A stretch of DNA of 64,000 bases from Dermabacter hominis NBRC 106157 (lineage in GTDB: Bacteria; Actinomycetota; Actinomycetes; Actinomycetales; Dermabacteraceae), in contig NZ_BCSI01000002.1 in the NCBI RefSeq assembly GCF_001570785.1, forward strand, positions 248,001-312,000, read 5' to 3'. The translations under genes and the position numbers were made by a program. Below the pieces are notes generated by a model. It saw only the letters and a program-made list of their open reading frames with translations, was not told the origin of the DNA and searched no databases. Positions 34,849-46,401 of the stretch are shown piece after piece; positions within the stretch are counted from its first letter, which is position 1; each line of letters opens with the position of its first letter.

Positions 34849-36989
34849 CCGAGATGCCGGGCTACGAGCACAACAAGGCGATGGACTACCACGCGCTCAA
34901 CGCCATGTTGAACCTGTACGACGCGGACGGCAAGATCCAGTTCGACAAGGACCGCGAGGCGGCCCGCGAATACTTCCTCCAGCACGTCAACCAGAACACG
35001 GTCTTCTTCCACTCGCTCAAGGAAAAGCTCGACTACCTCGTCGAGAAGGAGTACTACGAGAAGCACGTTCTCGACCAGTACACGTTCGAGTTCGTCAAGT
35101 CGCTGTACAAGCGCGCGTACGCGAAGAAGTTCCGCTTCCCCACCTTCCTTGGCGCATTTAAGTACTACACGTCGTACACGCTCAAGACGTTCGACGGCAA
35201 GCGCTACCTCGAGCGCTTCGAGGATCGCGTGTGCATGGTCGCCCTGACCCTCGCCGCCGGCGATCAGGCGCTCGCCGAGCGCATCGTCGACGAGGTTCTC
35301 GACGGGCGTTTCCAGCCTGCGACCCCGACCTTCCTCAACGCGGGCAAGGCGCAGCGCGGCGAGCTCGTGTCGTGCTTCCTCCTGCGTATCGAGGACAACA
35401 TGGAGTCGATCGGTCGTTCGATCAACTCCGCGCTTCAACTCTCCAAGCGCGGCGGCGGCGTGGCCCTCCTGCTGTCGAACCTCCGCGAGCACGGCGCACC
35501 CATCAAGCAGATCGAGAACCAGTCCTCGGGCGTCATCCCCGTGATGAAGCTCCTCGAGGATTCCTTCAGCTACGCGAACCAGCTCGGTGCACGCCAGGGT
35601 GCCGGTGCCGTGTACCTCCACGCGCACCACCCCGACATCCTCCGCTTCCTCGACACGAAGCGCGAGAACGCCGACGAGAAGATCCGCATCAAGACCCTCT
35701 CCCTCGGCGTGGTGATCCCCGACATCACGTTCGAGCTCGCGAAGAACAACGAGCCCATGTACCTGTTCTCGCCGTACGACGTCGAGCGTGTGTACGGCAA
35801 GCCGTTTGCCGACATCAACGTGACGGAAAAGTATCGCGAAATGGTGGACGACCACCGCATTGCGAAGAAGAAGATCCGTGCACGCGACTTCTTCCAGGTG
35901 CTCGCCGAGATCCAGTTCGAATCGGGCTACCCGTACATCATGTTCGAAGACACGGTGAACCGCGCCAACCCCATCGGCGGCGCGAAGGTCACCCACTCGA
36001 ACCTGTGCTCGGAAATCCTCCAGATCTCGACCCCGTCCACGATGAACGCCGACCTCTCCTATGAGACGCTCGGCCGCGACATCTCGTGCAACCTCGGCTC
36101 GCTCAACATCGCGAAGGCCGTGGACTCGCCCGACTTCGAAAAGACGATCGAGACGGCGATCCGCGCCCTCACGGCGGTGTCGGATTCCTCCGACATCTCC
36201 TCGGTGCCGACCATCGCGAACGGGAACAAGGCCTCCCACGCGATCGGCCTTGGCCAGATGAACCTCCACGGCTTCCTCGCACGCGAGTCGATTCACTACG
36301 GAAGCGAGGAAGGCCTCGACTTCACGAACATGTACTTCTACTCGGTTGTGTACCAGTGCATTAAGGCGTCGACCAAGATCGCTCAGGAGCGCGGCGAAAC
36401 GTTCATGGGCTTCGAGGATTCGAAGTACGCGAGCGGCGAGTATTTCGAGAAGTACATCAACGAGGTGTGGGAGCCGAAGACCCAGCGCGTCCGCGAGATC
36501 TTCGAGAACTCGAGCATCCACCTGCCTACGCAGGACGACTGGAAGGCCCTCGCTGCCGAGGTCAAGGAGCACGGCATGTACAACGCGTACCTGCAGGCCG
36601 TTCCGCCTACCGGTTCGATCTCCTACATCAATCACTCGACGAGCTCGATCCACCCGATCGTCTCCAAGATCGAGATCCGTAAGGAAGGCAAGATCGGCCG
36701 CGTCTACTACCCGGCGCCGTACATGACGAACGACAACCTCGAGTTCTACGAGGATGCGTACGAAATCGGCTACGAGAAGATCATCGACACGTACGCCGAG
36801 GCGACCAAGCACGTTGATCAGGGCCTCTCGCTCACGCTGTTCTTCCCGGACACGGCGACGACCCGCGACGTGAACAAGGCTCAGATCTACGCGTGGCGTA
36901 AGGGCATCAAGACCCTCTACTACATCCGCCTGCGTCAGATGGCGCTCCAGGGCACGGAAGTTGAGGGCTGCGTGAGCTGCATGCTCTAA
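34836..36989 (+). CDS. nrdE: Class Ib ribonucleotide reductase, large subunit NrdE
   Basis: 717 residues, full length. Active-site cysteines in [15 protein letters not shown] and HSNLCSEI, loop motifs [20 protein letters not shown] and [18 protein letters not shown], and the C-terminal redox pair EGCVSCML. It lacks the long ATP-cone N terminus, as class Ib enzymes do. I give TTG 34836 as start; ATG 34854 is an alternative. Ends at a strong terminator facing lacZ. Confidence 0.95.
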   Translation: MAELTEMPGYEHNKAMDYHALNAMLNLYDADGKIQFDKDREAAREYFLQHVNQNTVFFHSLKEKLDYLVEKEYYEKHVLDQYTFEFVKSLYKRAYAKKFRFPTFLGAFKYYTSYTLKTFDGKRYLERFEDRVCMVALTLAAGDQALAERIVDEVLDGRFQPATPTFLNAGKAQRGELVSCFLLRIEDNMESIGRSINSALQLSKRGGGVALLLSNLREHGAPIKQIENQSSGVIPVMKLLEDSFSYANQLGARQGAGAVYLHAHHPDILRFLDTKRENADEKIRIKTLSLGVVIPDITFELAKNNEPMYLFSPYDVERVYGKPFADINVTEKYREMVDDHRIAKKKIRARDFFQVLAEIQFESGYPYIMFEDTVNRANPIGGAKVTHSNLCSEILQISTPSTMNADLSYETLGRDISCNLGSLNIAKAVDSPDFEKTIETAIRALTAVSDSSDISSVPTIANGNKASHAIGLGQMNLHGFLARESIHYGSEEGLDFTNMYFYSVVYQCIKASTKIAQERGETFMGFEDSKYASGEYFEKYINEVWEPKTQRVREIFENSSIHLPTQDDWKALAAEVKEHGMYNAYLQAVPPTGSISYINHSTSSIHPIVSKIEIRKEGKIGRVYYPAPYMTNDNLEFYEDAYEIGYEKIIDTYAEATKHVDQGLSLTLFFPDTATTRDVNKAQIYAWRKGIKTLYYIRLRQMALQGTEVEGCVSCML

Positions 36990-37005
36990 CAGGGCAGTCC
37001 CGGAA

Positions 37006-37040
37006 GGCGCCCCGCTCACCGTCATGGTGGGCGGGGCGCC
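37006..37040. terminator. Bidirectional terminator between nrdE and lacZ
   Basis: GGCGCCCCGCTCACC at 37006-37020 pairs, with one G-T wobble, with GGTGGGCGGGGCGCC at 37026-37040. Confidence 0.85.
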
Positions 37041-37047
37041 CTGCTGC

Positions 37048-40000
37048 TTAGACCTCGAACGCGAGCGACCAGGAACCCGAGCGCGGACGCAGCTGGTACT
37101 CGGGCCTCACGTCCGGGCCGCACGAGCGCGACCCCAGGCCGTGCTGCGCCACATCGAAAATGAGATGCGTGCGCTCCGCCTCGCCCAACTCATGCGAGTG
37201 GCGCGCCTTCGTGATCTGCTCGATCGAATGCTCACGCACCTGGAAGCCAGGCCGTTCACGGTGGGGTCCGACGGCATCCGCGCGCACGGTGAGCCCAAAG
37301 CCCGACAGCTGAAGCTCGCGCAACCCGGGGCGGTAGCCCGACTCCTGCGGAACCGCATACTCGACATTCAGGTCCGAGACAGGCATCGAGAAACGGCCAA
37401 TGCGCGCGGCACGGCACGAATCGACGTAGTTCTCGAGCGGGCCCGAACCAAACCACGAGGCATCGCCGGCACCAAGCGGCGCCGTGAACTCGAGGCCGAG
37501 GCGCCCCCACACGTACTCCCAGTTCGCCGAAGGCGCAGCGTCGGCATACAACCGAAGAACGCGCGAGGCGCCAGCCTGCGCCTCACCGGCAGCGTCCTCG
37601 AGGCGCCACGTGATATCGAGATCGACGTAAGCGCGGCCGGCAGGCGTGCTGTAGCGGTGCACGGCGCGGACCTCATGCTCGTCGAGCCACACGCCAATGA
37701 CGCGGCGCTCGAGCTTATCGATGCCGATCTCACGCCACAGCGCCGCGGTGGGCGGGGCCTGGGTTCCCGAGCCGGTCGTCTCGGCGGGGTCGGCGAGGAT
37801 GTATGAGCCGAAGTCGCCCAGCGAGTCGTTCTCGGTGGGGGCGCGGAACAGGCGAAGCTGAGGGCCGGCGAGATCGAGGTCGCCGAGTTTCACGAGGTCG
37901 CCCGTGCGCTGATCGAAGTGGGCATCACCGAGGGCGAATGAAGCGTCGGAATCCTGCACCTGATCGACCTGTGAACCGGTCTCGCCGCTTGCCGTAGCGC
38001 ACAGCGCAGCCGGACGCGACGGCGCCACAATCCTGGTCGTATCCTCAACCGGGACCTGCGTGAACGCCACTTCGTGGCCGGCGTCGGCCCAAGCGGTGCT
38101 CTCGCGCATAACTGCGCGGATCGTGCGGAACTTTTCGCCCGAAAGTTCACCCTCGTGGCCCTCGGCGAAGGGCGGAAGAGTCAGCTCTCCGGCGTAGCTG
38201 TTCCAGCCGTTTACGGAAACCTTCTCGACGGGGCATTCGCGGCGCAGCACCTCGTGGCCGTCGACCTCATCGATGACCTCGAACACGAAGTCTTCGAGAT
38301 CGCCGGCGTGGCGGAGATCCTGGACGTATGCCGCGGTGATGTTGACAGCGTCGAAATCGGCATCGAGGGCCCGGTCCGTATCGCCTTCCATAGCGAGGTC
38401 GAACTCGAGCTTGATCGGGCTCACGATTGCGCCGAACTCCACGAGCCCCGGAGTTGCCTCACCCGAGGAGAGCACGAGGCCATCGCACACGAACGACGAG
38501 TCGTGAACCTGCTCGCCGAAGTCGCCGCCGTAGCCGTAGAACTCGGTTCCGTCATCGGTGCGCGCCGCGATGCCGTGATCGCGCCACTCCCACACGAATC
38601 CGCCGTGCCACTGCGGGACCGTCTCGAAGATGTGCTCGTACTCGGCCATGGCGCCCGGGCCGTTACCCATCGCGTGCACGTACTCGCACAGGATCATGGG
38701 GCGCTTCGCGAGCTCCGCGTTGCGGCCCGGCATCGTGCCGCCGAACTTCCCGCGGCCGGCAGCCATGTCGAGCATCGCCTCGATCGGCGGGTACATGCGC
38801 GAGACGAGTTCGGTGTACTGCCCGTCGTAGTCCTGCTCGTAGTGCACGGGGCGCTCCGGGTCGCGGCGGCGCAGCCAGTTCGCCATCTGCGCCATGTTCG
38901 CGCCCGTGTGGCCCTCGTTGCCGAGCGACCACGACACGATCGACGGGTGGTTCTTGTCGCGCTCGAAGAACCGCTCGACGCGATCCAGAAGCGCGTCCCG
39001 CCAGCGCGGATCGTTCGCGGGAACATCGCGCCAGTTTTCGCCAAGGAAGCCGTGCGCTTCGTAATCGCACTCGTCCATGACCCAAAAGCCCAGCTCATCG
39101 GCAAGGTCGAAGAGTTCGGGATGCGGCGGGTAGTGCGAGGTGCGGATCGCGTTCACGTTGTGGCGCTTCATGAGCAGCAGCCCCTCGCGCGCCTTCTCGC
39201 GGTCCCACACGCGGCCGAGTTTCGGATCATACTCGTGGCGGTTGACGCCGCGAATGCGCAGCTTCTTGCCGTTGACGCGCCACTCGTGCCCCACGATCTC
39301 GACGCGCCTGAAGCCCGTGCGGATCGTGAGCGTCTCGGCAGTGTTCGAGATGGTCGCGGTGTACAGGCGGGGCACGTCCGCACTCCACGGCTCCACTTCG
39401 GGAACGGGGATGGGTCCGACGGCTGCCGGGCTCTCGAACGTTTCGGAGATTCCAAGCTCGTCGATCGCGACCGTGACGGGGAAGGCGGCTTCTTCCGCAC
39501 GAATTTCAGGAATGAGCGTGCCGGGCCCGGGAGCGGCGGGGCCGTTCTTCGGGTTGAAATCGGCGCGCAGCCACGCGTCCTCGATGCCGGCGGCCGGGCG
39601 GAACAGGAGCTCAACGTCGCGGTAGATGCCGGGCAGCCACCACTGGTCCTGGTCCTCGAGGTACGTGTTCGAGGACCACTGATGCACGCGCACGTGCAGC
39701 ACGTTCTCGCCTTCGACGAGGAGGTCCGTGACATCGAGTTCCTGCGTGAGGCGCGAGCCGCGCACGACGCCCGCTCGCTCACCGTTGAGGCTGATGATCG
39801 CGAGGGATTCGATGCCGAGGGTACGCAGGTACACGCGCGTGCCCTTCTCGAGCTCCTCGAACTTCTCGGCGTTCAGCGTGAAACGCGTGCGGTAGTCGCC
39901 CGTCGGGTTGTCGTCGGGAACGTTCGGGGCATCCACGGGGAAGGGGAACTGCACGTTCTGGTACGCGGGGGCGCCATACTTACCGAAGTCGCCGTATTCG

Positions 40001-40230
40001 CCGCCACCGGTAAGAACCCAGTGCGAGGGCACGGTGATGTCGTCCCAGTTCGAGTCGTCGAAGTCCACCGTCGGAGCTGATTCTCCCGCGCCCTCGGCGC
40101 TGCGCGAGTACGCGAACTTCCACGTGCCCGCGAGGCTCATGGCCTCAGCGGTCGTCGTGAGGTGGCTGCGCGGCGAGATTCGCGCGCCTTCGCCGGGGGA
40201 GTAGGAGGTGATGTCGTTGAGGGTGCTCAT
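37048..40230 (-). CDS. lacZ: GH2 beta-galactosidase
   Basis: 1060 residues with LacZ architecture: jelly-roll domain (PSHWVLTGGGEYG), immunoglobulin-like domains, TIM barrel with RTSHYPPHPELFDLADELG, acid/base glutamate in SLGNEGHTGANMA near 435 and nucleophile glutamate in ILCEYVHAMGNGPG near 515, then a Bgal_small_N domain. It is intracellular (no signal peptide) and hydrolyses lactose or beta-galactosides brought in by the ABC system encoded just upstream in the same operon. Confidence 0.95.
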   Translation of the reverse strand: MSTLNDITSYSPGEGARISPRSHLTTTAEAMSLAGTWKFAYSRSAEGAGESAPTVDFDDSNWDDITVPSHWVLTGGGEYGDFGKYGAPAYQNVQFPFPVDAPNVPDDNPTGDYRTRFTLNAEKFEELEKGTRVYLRTLGIESLAIISLNGERAGVVRGSRLTQELDVTDLLVEGENVLHVRVHQWSSNTYLEDQDQWWLPGIYRDVELLFRPAAGIEDAWLRADFNPKNGPAAPGPGTLIPEIRAEEAAFPVTVAIDELGISETFESPAAVGPIPVPEVEPWSADVPRLYTATISNTAETLTIRTGFRRVEIVGHEWRVNGKKLRIRGVNRHEYDPKLGRVWDREKAREGLLLMKRHNVNAIRTSHYPPHPELFDLADELGFWVMDECDYEAHGFLGENWRDVPANDPRWRDALLDRVERFFERDKNHPSIVSWSLGNEGHTGANMAQMANWLRRRDPERPVHYEQDYDGQYTELVSRMYPPIEAMLDMAAGRGKFGGTMPGRNAELAKRPMILCEYVHAMGNGPGAMAEYEHIFETVPQWHGGFVWEWRDHGIAARTDDGTEFYGYGGDFGEQVHDSSFVCDGLVLSSGEATPGLVEFGAIVSPIKLEFDLAMEGDTDRALDADFDAVNITAAYVQDLRHAGDLEDFVFEVIDEVDGHEVLRRECPVEKVSVNGWNSYAGELTLPPFAEGHEGELSGEKFRTIRAVMRESTAWADAGHEVAFTQVPVEDTTRIVAPSRPAALCATASGETGSQVDQVQDSDASFALGDAHFDQRTGDLVKLGDLDLAGPQLRLFRAPTENDSLGDFGSYILADPAETTGSGTQAPPTAALWREIGIDKLERRVIGVWLDEHEVRAVHRYSTPAGRAYVDLDITWRLEDAAGEAQAGASRVLRLYADAAPSANWEYVWGRLGLEFTAPLGAGDASWFGSGPLENYVDSCRAARIGRFSMPVSDLNVEYAVPQESGYRPGLRELQLSGFGLTVRADAVGPHRERPGFQVREHSIEQITKARHSHELGEAERTHLIFDVAQHGLGSRSCGPDVRPEYQLRPRSGSWSLAFEV

Positions 40231-40260
40231 GAGGTCATCCTTGTCCGAGTGAGAGGTGGG

Positions 40261-41130
40261 CTAGCCCTTGGTCGAGCCCATCGTGAGGCCTGAAACGAAC
40301 TGACGCTGCAGCACGAAGAACAGGATCAGGATGGGGAGGGCCGCGATGATCGAGCCCGCCGAGAGTAGGTTGTAGTCGGTGAAGAACGAGCCCTTGAGGT
40401 TATTCAGGGAGCTCGTGACGGGGAACTTGTCGCCCTTCTGCAGCAACACCGTAGCCCAGAAGAATTCGTTGTAAATCCATGCGGTCTGCAGGGTTGCGAG
40501 GGCGGCAAGCGGCGTGCGGCACAGCGGCAGGGTGAGCGTTACGAACTGCGACCACACGGAGGCGCCGTCGACGTCGGCCGCTTCGTAGATTTCCTTGGGG
40601 ATCGCCTTCATGTAGTTCGAAAGCACGAACGTGCAAAAGCCCGTCTGGAACGCCGTGTTGACGATGATGACGCCGAGGTGGGTGTCGAGGAGCGAACCCG
40701 AGGCCGAGAGCGACTCGGGGATCGGAATCCACATGAACATGCGGTACACCGGCACGAGAAGCGACTGCGGGGGCAGCAGGTTCGCGGCCACGAAGAACGC
40801 GAGCATCACGAGGTTGAACTTCGAGGAGAAGCGCGCGAGCACGAACGCCATGCACGAACTGAGCACGAGCGTGAAGAGTACCGCGAGAGCCGTAATGATG
40901 AGGGAGTTGAGGAACGACTGGGTGAAGCCGCCCTGCTCCCACGCGTTCACGAAGTTGTCGAACGTGAAACCGCCGAAGCTGAAATAGCCGTGCTGGCTCG
41001 TGTAGCTGTAGTCGCGGAACGAGTTGAACAGCGCCCACAGGAGCGGGAACAGCCACGCGAGGGCGACGATTAGGAGAAAGACGTTGAGGAACGCCCTCGA
41101 GACGGTGAGGTTCTTTTTCTTCGCAGTCAT
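40261..41130 (-). CDS. ABC sugar permease (MalG/LacG type)
   Basis: 289 residues, six membrane helices and the EAA loop region containing EIYEAADVDGASVWSQF. Two bases separate it from the partner permease gene. It forms the heterodimeric channel of a carbohydrate importer. No ATPase gene is present in the operon, so a shared MsiK-like ATPase elsewhere is implied. Confidence 0.93.
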   Translation of the reverse strand: MTAKKKNLTVSRAFLNVFLLIVALAWLFPLLWALFNSFRDYSYTSQHGYFSFGGFTFDNFVNAWEQGGFTQSFLNSLIITALAVLFTLVLSSCMAFVLARFSSKFNLVMLAFFVAANLLPPQSLLVPVYRMFMWIPIPESLSASGSLLDTHLGVIIVNTAFQTGFCTFVLSNYMKAIPKEIYEAADVDGASVWSQFVTLTLPLCRTPLAALATLQTAWIYNEFFWATVLLQKGDKFPVTSSLNNLKGSFFTDYNLLSAGSIIAALPILILFFVLQRQFVSGLTMGSTKG

Positions 41131-41132
41131 GA

Positions 41133-42023
41133 TTACTCCTCTCCCTTGAGCATGATGCGCAGCTGAATCACGATGAAGACCGAGCTCATGATGAGCATGA
41201 TCGTCGCGAGCGCACTACCGAAGCCGATCCGGCTTGCCTCGCCCACGACGTTCGACGTCACGAGGGTCGAGATGAGTTCGAGCCCGTTGCGTCCCTTGTT
41301 GATGATCCACACGATGTCGAATGCGCGAAGGCCCTCGATGAACGTGATGACGAGCAGCAGGATGTTCACGGGGCGCAACACGGGGAAAATGATCTGGAAG
41401 AACGTACGGGTGGGGCTTGCACCGTCGAGTGCGGCCGCCTCCTTGAGGGCGGGGTCAACGCCCTTGAGGCCCGCTAAGTAGAGCAGCATGATGTAGCCAA
41501 CGTGGCGCCAGCCGTTCGCGATGATCGCGGCATACAGGTTGATGTTCGGATCGCCGTACCAGTCGATCTGCGTGCCAAGAACGGCGTTGATGAAGCCCTG
41601 GTCGCGGCTGTACATGAGCTGCCAAATGAAGCCGATGAGCGCGGCCGAAAGAACGACCGGCAGATAGAGGGAGGTCTGGTAGAACCTCGTGAGCTTCAGT
41701 TCCTTATCGAGCAGCACCGCGAGGAACATTCCGAGTGGGGTGAAGATGAAAAACAGCACGAGGAGCCACACGACGTTGTGCCACAGTGCCGGCCAAAACG
41801 GCGGGTAGATCGTGAACATGTCGATGTAGTTCTGGATACCAACGAAATGAATGTCGCTGAGGCCGCCGATGCCGTCCCAGTTGCTGAAGGACAGGATCAC
41901 GGTGCACAGGGCGGGAATCCACACGAAAACGCCGACGATCACGAGCGGGATGATGCTCATCGCGATCACGGTGAATTTGTCCCAGCCGTGCAGCTTGGCT
42001 AGCGGTCCGATCTTTTTGGACAC
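41133..42023 (-). CDS. ABC sugar permease (MalF/LacF type)
   Basis: 296 residues with six helices and the EAA loop ALKEAAALDGASPTRTFFQI. Second half of the sugar channel, between the binding-protein gene and the other permease in a minus-strand operon. Confidence 0.93.
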   Translation of the reverse strand: MSKKIGPLAKLHGWDKFTVIAMSIIPLVIVGVFVWIPALCTVILSFSNWDGIGGLSDIHFVGIQNYIDMFTIYPPFWPALWHNVVWLLVLFFIFTPLGMFLAVLLDKELKLTRFYQTSLYLPVVLSAALIGFIWQLMYSRDQGFINAVLGTQIDWYGDPNINLYAAIIANGWRHVGYIMLLYLAGLKGVDPALKEAAALDGASPTRTFFQIIFPVLRPVNILLLVITFIEGLRAFDIVWIINKGRNGLELISTLVTSNVVGEASRIGFGSALATIMLIMSSVFIVIQLRIMLKGEE

Positions 42024-42057
42024 GACTCGCTCCTTGGATTGGGGTCGAAAATAGGGG

Positions 42058-43362
42058 TCAGGACTCGGCAGGGAAGATGGACTTCTTCTGCTTCTCGATG
42101 TCGCGAAGGATCGAGCCGATCGAGTCGGGGTTCTTCAGGAAGTTCTGCAGCGACGGGCTGATGACCGTCGAGGCGAAGTCGGGGCGCGTATCGCGATCGA
42201 GGAACTGCGAGATCGCGCTCGCGTTGGTGATGAGCTCGACGGCTTTCTTCTGGAGCTTCGAGTAGTTGCTCTGGTCCTGGTCGGTTCGCGGCGAGATCAC
42301 GGAGGGGTCGGCATCGAGCTTGTACTGGATGGCGTCGGCCGTCGCGAGGTACGTGAGGAGTTCCTTCGCCTTCTTTTCGTTGTGGGGCTTTGCCGCCATC
42401 ATCCAGCCGTCGATGGGGGCCTCGACGACGTCGGCACCGATCGCCGGATCGAACTCGGGGAAGATGAAGAAGTCGAGGTCATCCGGATCGTCACTCTCGG
42501 CCCACTGCTGGTCGATGAACATCCCCATCGTGTACATCGCGGTTTCTTCCTTGAGCATCGACTGTGCGGCTTCCTGCCACGTGCGCCCGAGCGGGTCCGG
42601 CTGCTGGTAGGGAAGCAGGTCCTTCCAGCGGGCGAACACGTTCTTCACTTCTTCGCTCTCCCACGATTCCTTGCCGGCCATGAGTGAGACGTGGAAGTCG
42701 TAGCCGTTGACGCGCAGGTCGAGCATGTCGAATGTGCCCATGGCCTCCCAGCCGTCCTTATCGCTGAACGCGATAGGCGTGAGCCCCGCGGCTTTGATGT
42801 CCTCATTGAGGGCGAGCCATTCGTCGAAGGTTTCCGGGACGCTCCAGCCGTGCTTGTCGAACACGCTCGGCTTGTAGAACACGGCCCACGGGTAGTAGTT
42901 CCACGGAATGAACACGAGGCGACCGTCGTCGGCGGACGAGGCGACCTTCATCGATTCGGGCATGCCGTTGATGTTCGCCCACACGTCGCTCAGGTCGCTC
43001 ACGAGGCCGCGCTCGGCGAAGAAGCGCGCGCGGTAGCCCGCGAACCACGTGAACACGTCGTCCGGGTTGCCCTGGAGGTAGTTGTTGATGCCTTCCTTAA
43101 AGGTTTCGTGGTCGACGGTGTTGATGTCGACCTTGCCGCCCTTCCACGAATTCAGCATGTCCAGCACGGCCTTTTTCGGGATCGCATCGCTCTGGTGGGA
43201 TCCGACGGTGACCGTGTTCGGGTCGTTGTTCGCGCCGCAACCTGCGAGCAGAGCGAGCGCACTCACGCCGGCTCCCGCACCGAGGACGGCACGACGGCTC
43301 GCGGTGGCCTCGCGGATCGCGCGAACCGACGCGGGGATCTCATCGATCCAACTGTCGTTCAT
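42058..43362 (-). CDS. Extracellular sugar-binding lipoprotein
   Basis: 434 residues. A twin-arginine-like start (SRRAVLGAGAGVSALALLAG) leads into a lipobox ALLAGC. Mature part is a family-1 solute-binding protein with DVFTWFAGYRARFFAE and FIPWNYYPWAVFYKPSVFD. ATG 43362 has AAGGAG six bases upstream. Presents sugar, probably a galactoside or related oligosaccharide by operon context, to the two permeases. Confidence 0.92.
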   Translation of the reverse strand: MNDSWIDEIPASVRAIREATASRRAVLGAGAGVSALALLAGCGANNDPNTVTVGSHQSDAIPKKAVLDMLNSWKGGKVDINTVDHETFKEGINNYLQGNPDDVFTWFAGYRARFFAERGLVSDLSDVWANINGMPESMKVASSADDGRLVFIPWNYYPWAVFYKPSVFDKHGWSVPETFDEWLALNEDIKAAGLTPIAFSDKDGWEAMGTFDMLDLRVNGYDFHVSLMAGKESWESEEVKNVFARWKDLLPYQQPDPLGRTWQEAAQSMLKEETAMYTMGMFIDQQWAESDDPDDLDFFIFPEFDPAIGADVVEAPIDGWMMAAKPHNEKKAKELLTYLATADAIQYKLDADPSVISPRTDQDQSNYSKLQKKAVELITNASAISQFLDRDTRPDFASTVISPSLQNFLKNPDSIGSILRDIEKQKKSIFPAES

Positions 43363-43399
43363 GAGGTTCTCCTTTGAAGATTTTTCGTGTGTGAGGGTC

Positions 43400-44395
43400 T
43401 TAGGTCGTTTCGCGCACCACGAGGGACGTGGGGAGCGTGAGCGATTCGATGGGCTTGGCATCGCCGAGGGCATTGAGTAGGCGTGCCCCGGTCGCACCGA
43501 CGTCGAAGATGGGCTGGGAGATGGTCGTCAGCGCCGGGGCGGTCTCGGCCGCGAAGGCGTGATTGTCGAACCCCACGACCTTGACGTCGTCCGGGATCAC
43601 ACGCCCTGCCTCGTGAAGCACGGCGAGAACGCCGAGGGTCTGACGGTCGGAGCCACACAGGATTCCGTCGAGGTCGGGGTGGTGTGCGAGAAGCTCGCGC
43701 GTTGCCGAGGCGCCTCCGCCTGTTGAATAAGGTGCGTGGATGACCTCGAGCGGGGCGGTTTCGAGTGCCGAGAGTTGGCCCTCGACGCGATCGTGGGCAC
43801 CTTGCGCCGTTTCCGGGCCCGCAATGATCGCTATGCGGCGCGCGCCGCGCTCAACCAGGTGGCGCGCGCCGAGCTCGCCGCCCTGGCGGTCATCGATCGT
43901 CACGGTCCACGTGTTCTCTCGACCCTCAACGAGGGGGCCGAGAACGATCGTGGGGATGTCGGTGCTCATGGCGTCGAGCAGCGGATCGTCGATGTGGGGC
44001 GAGAGCACGAGCGCGCCGTCGACCCGGTTCGGGGCAAGCTGACGCAGTGTGCGCTCGCGCTCTTCGTCGGTCGTGGCAAACAGGAGGTTGAGGGCAATGT
44101 CGGTCCCCACGAGCGCGGAGTTGATGCCCTGGAGCATCCGCCCGAAGGTCGGGTCGTCGAATAGCTCGCCGTAGGGCTCGGTGAGGATCGCCGCGTACAC
44201 GTTGCTTTTGCCCGAGGCGAGCGAGCGCGCGTGGGCGTTGGCGCGATAGCCGGTTTCGGCGATCGCCTTTTCAACCTTGGCGCGAGCAGTGGAGGAGGAG
44301 ATCTGGCCGTTGAGCACTCGTGAAACCGTGCTGCGGGAAACGCCCGCGGCGCGTGCGACGTCGTTAATCGTGGCCACGCCTTTCCTCCTCATCAT
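43400..44395 (-). CDS. LacI-family transcriptional regulator
   Basis: 331 residues with N-terminal HTH ATINDVARAAGVSRSTVSRV and hinge, followed by a periplasmic-binding-like sensor domain (HLVERGARRIAIIAGP, GILCGSDRQTLGVL). It heads the operon regulator - binding protein - permease - permease - lacZ and most likely represses it through the 20-bp palindrome 69 bases upstream. Start ATG 44395 or 44392. Confidence 0.94.
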   Translation of the reverse strand: MMRRKGVATINDVARAAGVSRSTVSRVLNGQISSSTARAKVEKAIAETGYRANAHARSLASGKSNVYAAILTEPYGELFDDPTFGRMLQGINSALVGTDIALNLLFATTDEERERTLRQLAPNRVDGALVLSPHIDDPLLDAMSTDIPTIVLGPLVEGRENTWTVTIDDRQGGELGARHLVERGARRIAIIAGPETAQGAHDRVEGQLSALETAPLEVIHAPYSTGGGASATRELLAHHPDLDGILCGSDRQTLGVLAVLHEAGRVIPDDVKVVGFDNHAFAAETAPALTTISQPIFDVGATGARLLNALGDAKPIESLTLPTSLVVRETT

Positions 44396-44463
44396 CGAGT
44401 GAGGCTCCCGAATCTATGGGTGTGGGTCGTGGGCGCTCGGTTTGCATCCGAGCGGGTCACGCC

Positions 44464-44483
44464 TACTGGGAGCGCTCCCAGTA
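44464..44483. promoter_or_regulatory. LacI-type operator, perfect 20-bp palindrome
   Basis: TACTGGGAGCGCTCCCAGTA is fully symmetric around a central CG, the layout of LacI/GalR operators. It lies in the promoter region of the regulator-led sugar operon; a half site CACTGGGAGC occurs again at 44944. Confidence 0.85.
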
Positions 44484-44665
44484 AATGTAGCGCACGACAC
44501 CGGAGCGCTGTCAAGCGAGGTTATTGACCGACGCAGAAAGACCACTGCACGCCCCACGGCGTGCAGGCGAACGATCGCCAACGGGCAAGGCTCCGCCAGG
44601 GGCACACGCCAGTGGAAGCGGCGACACTACAGACGCGCGCGTCACGGACCGACGTGGTGCGCGCT

Positions 44666-44890
44666 CTAACTTGGCCCCGCGGTCTGAAGATAAAAGCCAA
44701 GCATGATGAGCGTTCCAATGATGATGGCGACGCCGCCCACCCGCCAGAGCACGAGGCGCAAATCGCTCGGCTCGTTCGCCTCGCGATCCTTGTACTGCCA
44801 AGCCTCGGTAATCTCCCACATCTGGTACGGGAAAAAGGTCGCTGCGATGCCCATAATGAAGAGCACAATAAAGAGCAAAGCGATAAACAT
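44666..44890 (-). CDS. Small two-helix membrane protein, DUF6199-like
   Basis: 74 residues: an N-terminal helix (about 3-19), the motif FPYQMWEITEAWQYKDREANE then PSDLRLVLWRVGG, and a second helix. The WxxTEAWQYKDxEPSD-like pattern is that of DUF6199 proteins. Function unknown. Preceded on the minus strand by GGGGGGCC and GAGATG; the start at 44890 is the only good one. Confidence 0.75.
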   Translation of the reverse strand: MFIALLFIVLFIMGIAATFFPYQMWEITEAWQYKDREANEPSDLRLVLWRVGGVAIIIGTLIMLGFYLQTAGPS

Positions 44891-45016
44891 CTCTGGCCCC
44901 CCTGGGGTCGCGGGTGTGATCTACGGCTCACCCTAAAACGCCCCACTGGGAGCAAGTCGCGCGCCCCTCATCCAGTCGCCGGCTCGGCTCGCTAGGATGG
45001 GCGAGAATGCCGCGTG

Positions 45017-46093
<1,077 letters not shown>

Positions 46094-46123
46094 TCTAAGC
46101 GGTTCTTCGCAACCGTTAACGCA

Positions 46124-46160
46124 GTGGGCGGCACGTTTGACGACGTGTCGCCCACTTTTT
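46124..46160 (+). terminator. Rho-independent terminator of nrdF
   Basis: GTGGGCG at 46124-46130 pairs with CGCCCAC at 46149-46155 with an inner ACGT-rich hairpin, followed by TTTTT. The 240 bases from here to the next gene show no further feature I can name. Confidence 0.88.
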
Positions 46161-46401
46161 CTCGATGTGGGGCCTTGGCGGCTAGCGTGGTGGAAGCGTT
46201 TTAGCAAAGGTGTATTGTGTGTTCGGTAAAGAAGCATGAAACTTCAGGTGACGTGCAGCTTTGCTTAGTTTATTCCCAGGTAGGATTGAGGTTGGTTGAC
46301 GATCTTTCAACCACCCGGGCACCGTTAGCAAACCCAGGTTCGCCAACACCGCCCGGGACATTTGTGGACCTGGTTCACTTCAACAGAAAGTAGTCACTCC
46401 A

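Noticed and set aside
34845-37025. 726-residue open frame antisense to nrdE
   Set aside because: Arises from codon bias in GC-rich DNA; Leu/Val/Arg-rich shadow with no domain pattern, and nrdE is certain on the plus strand.
38074-40080. 668-residue open frame antisense to lacZ
   Set aside because: Mirror of the lacZ codons, no family features or ribosome binding site.
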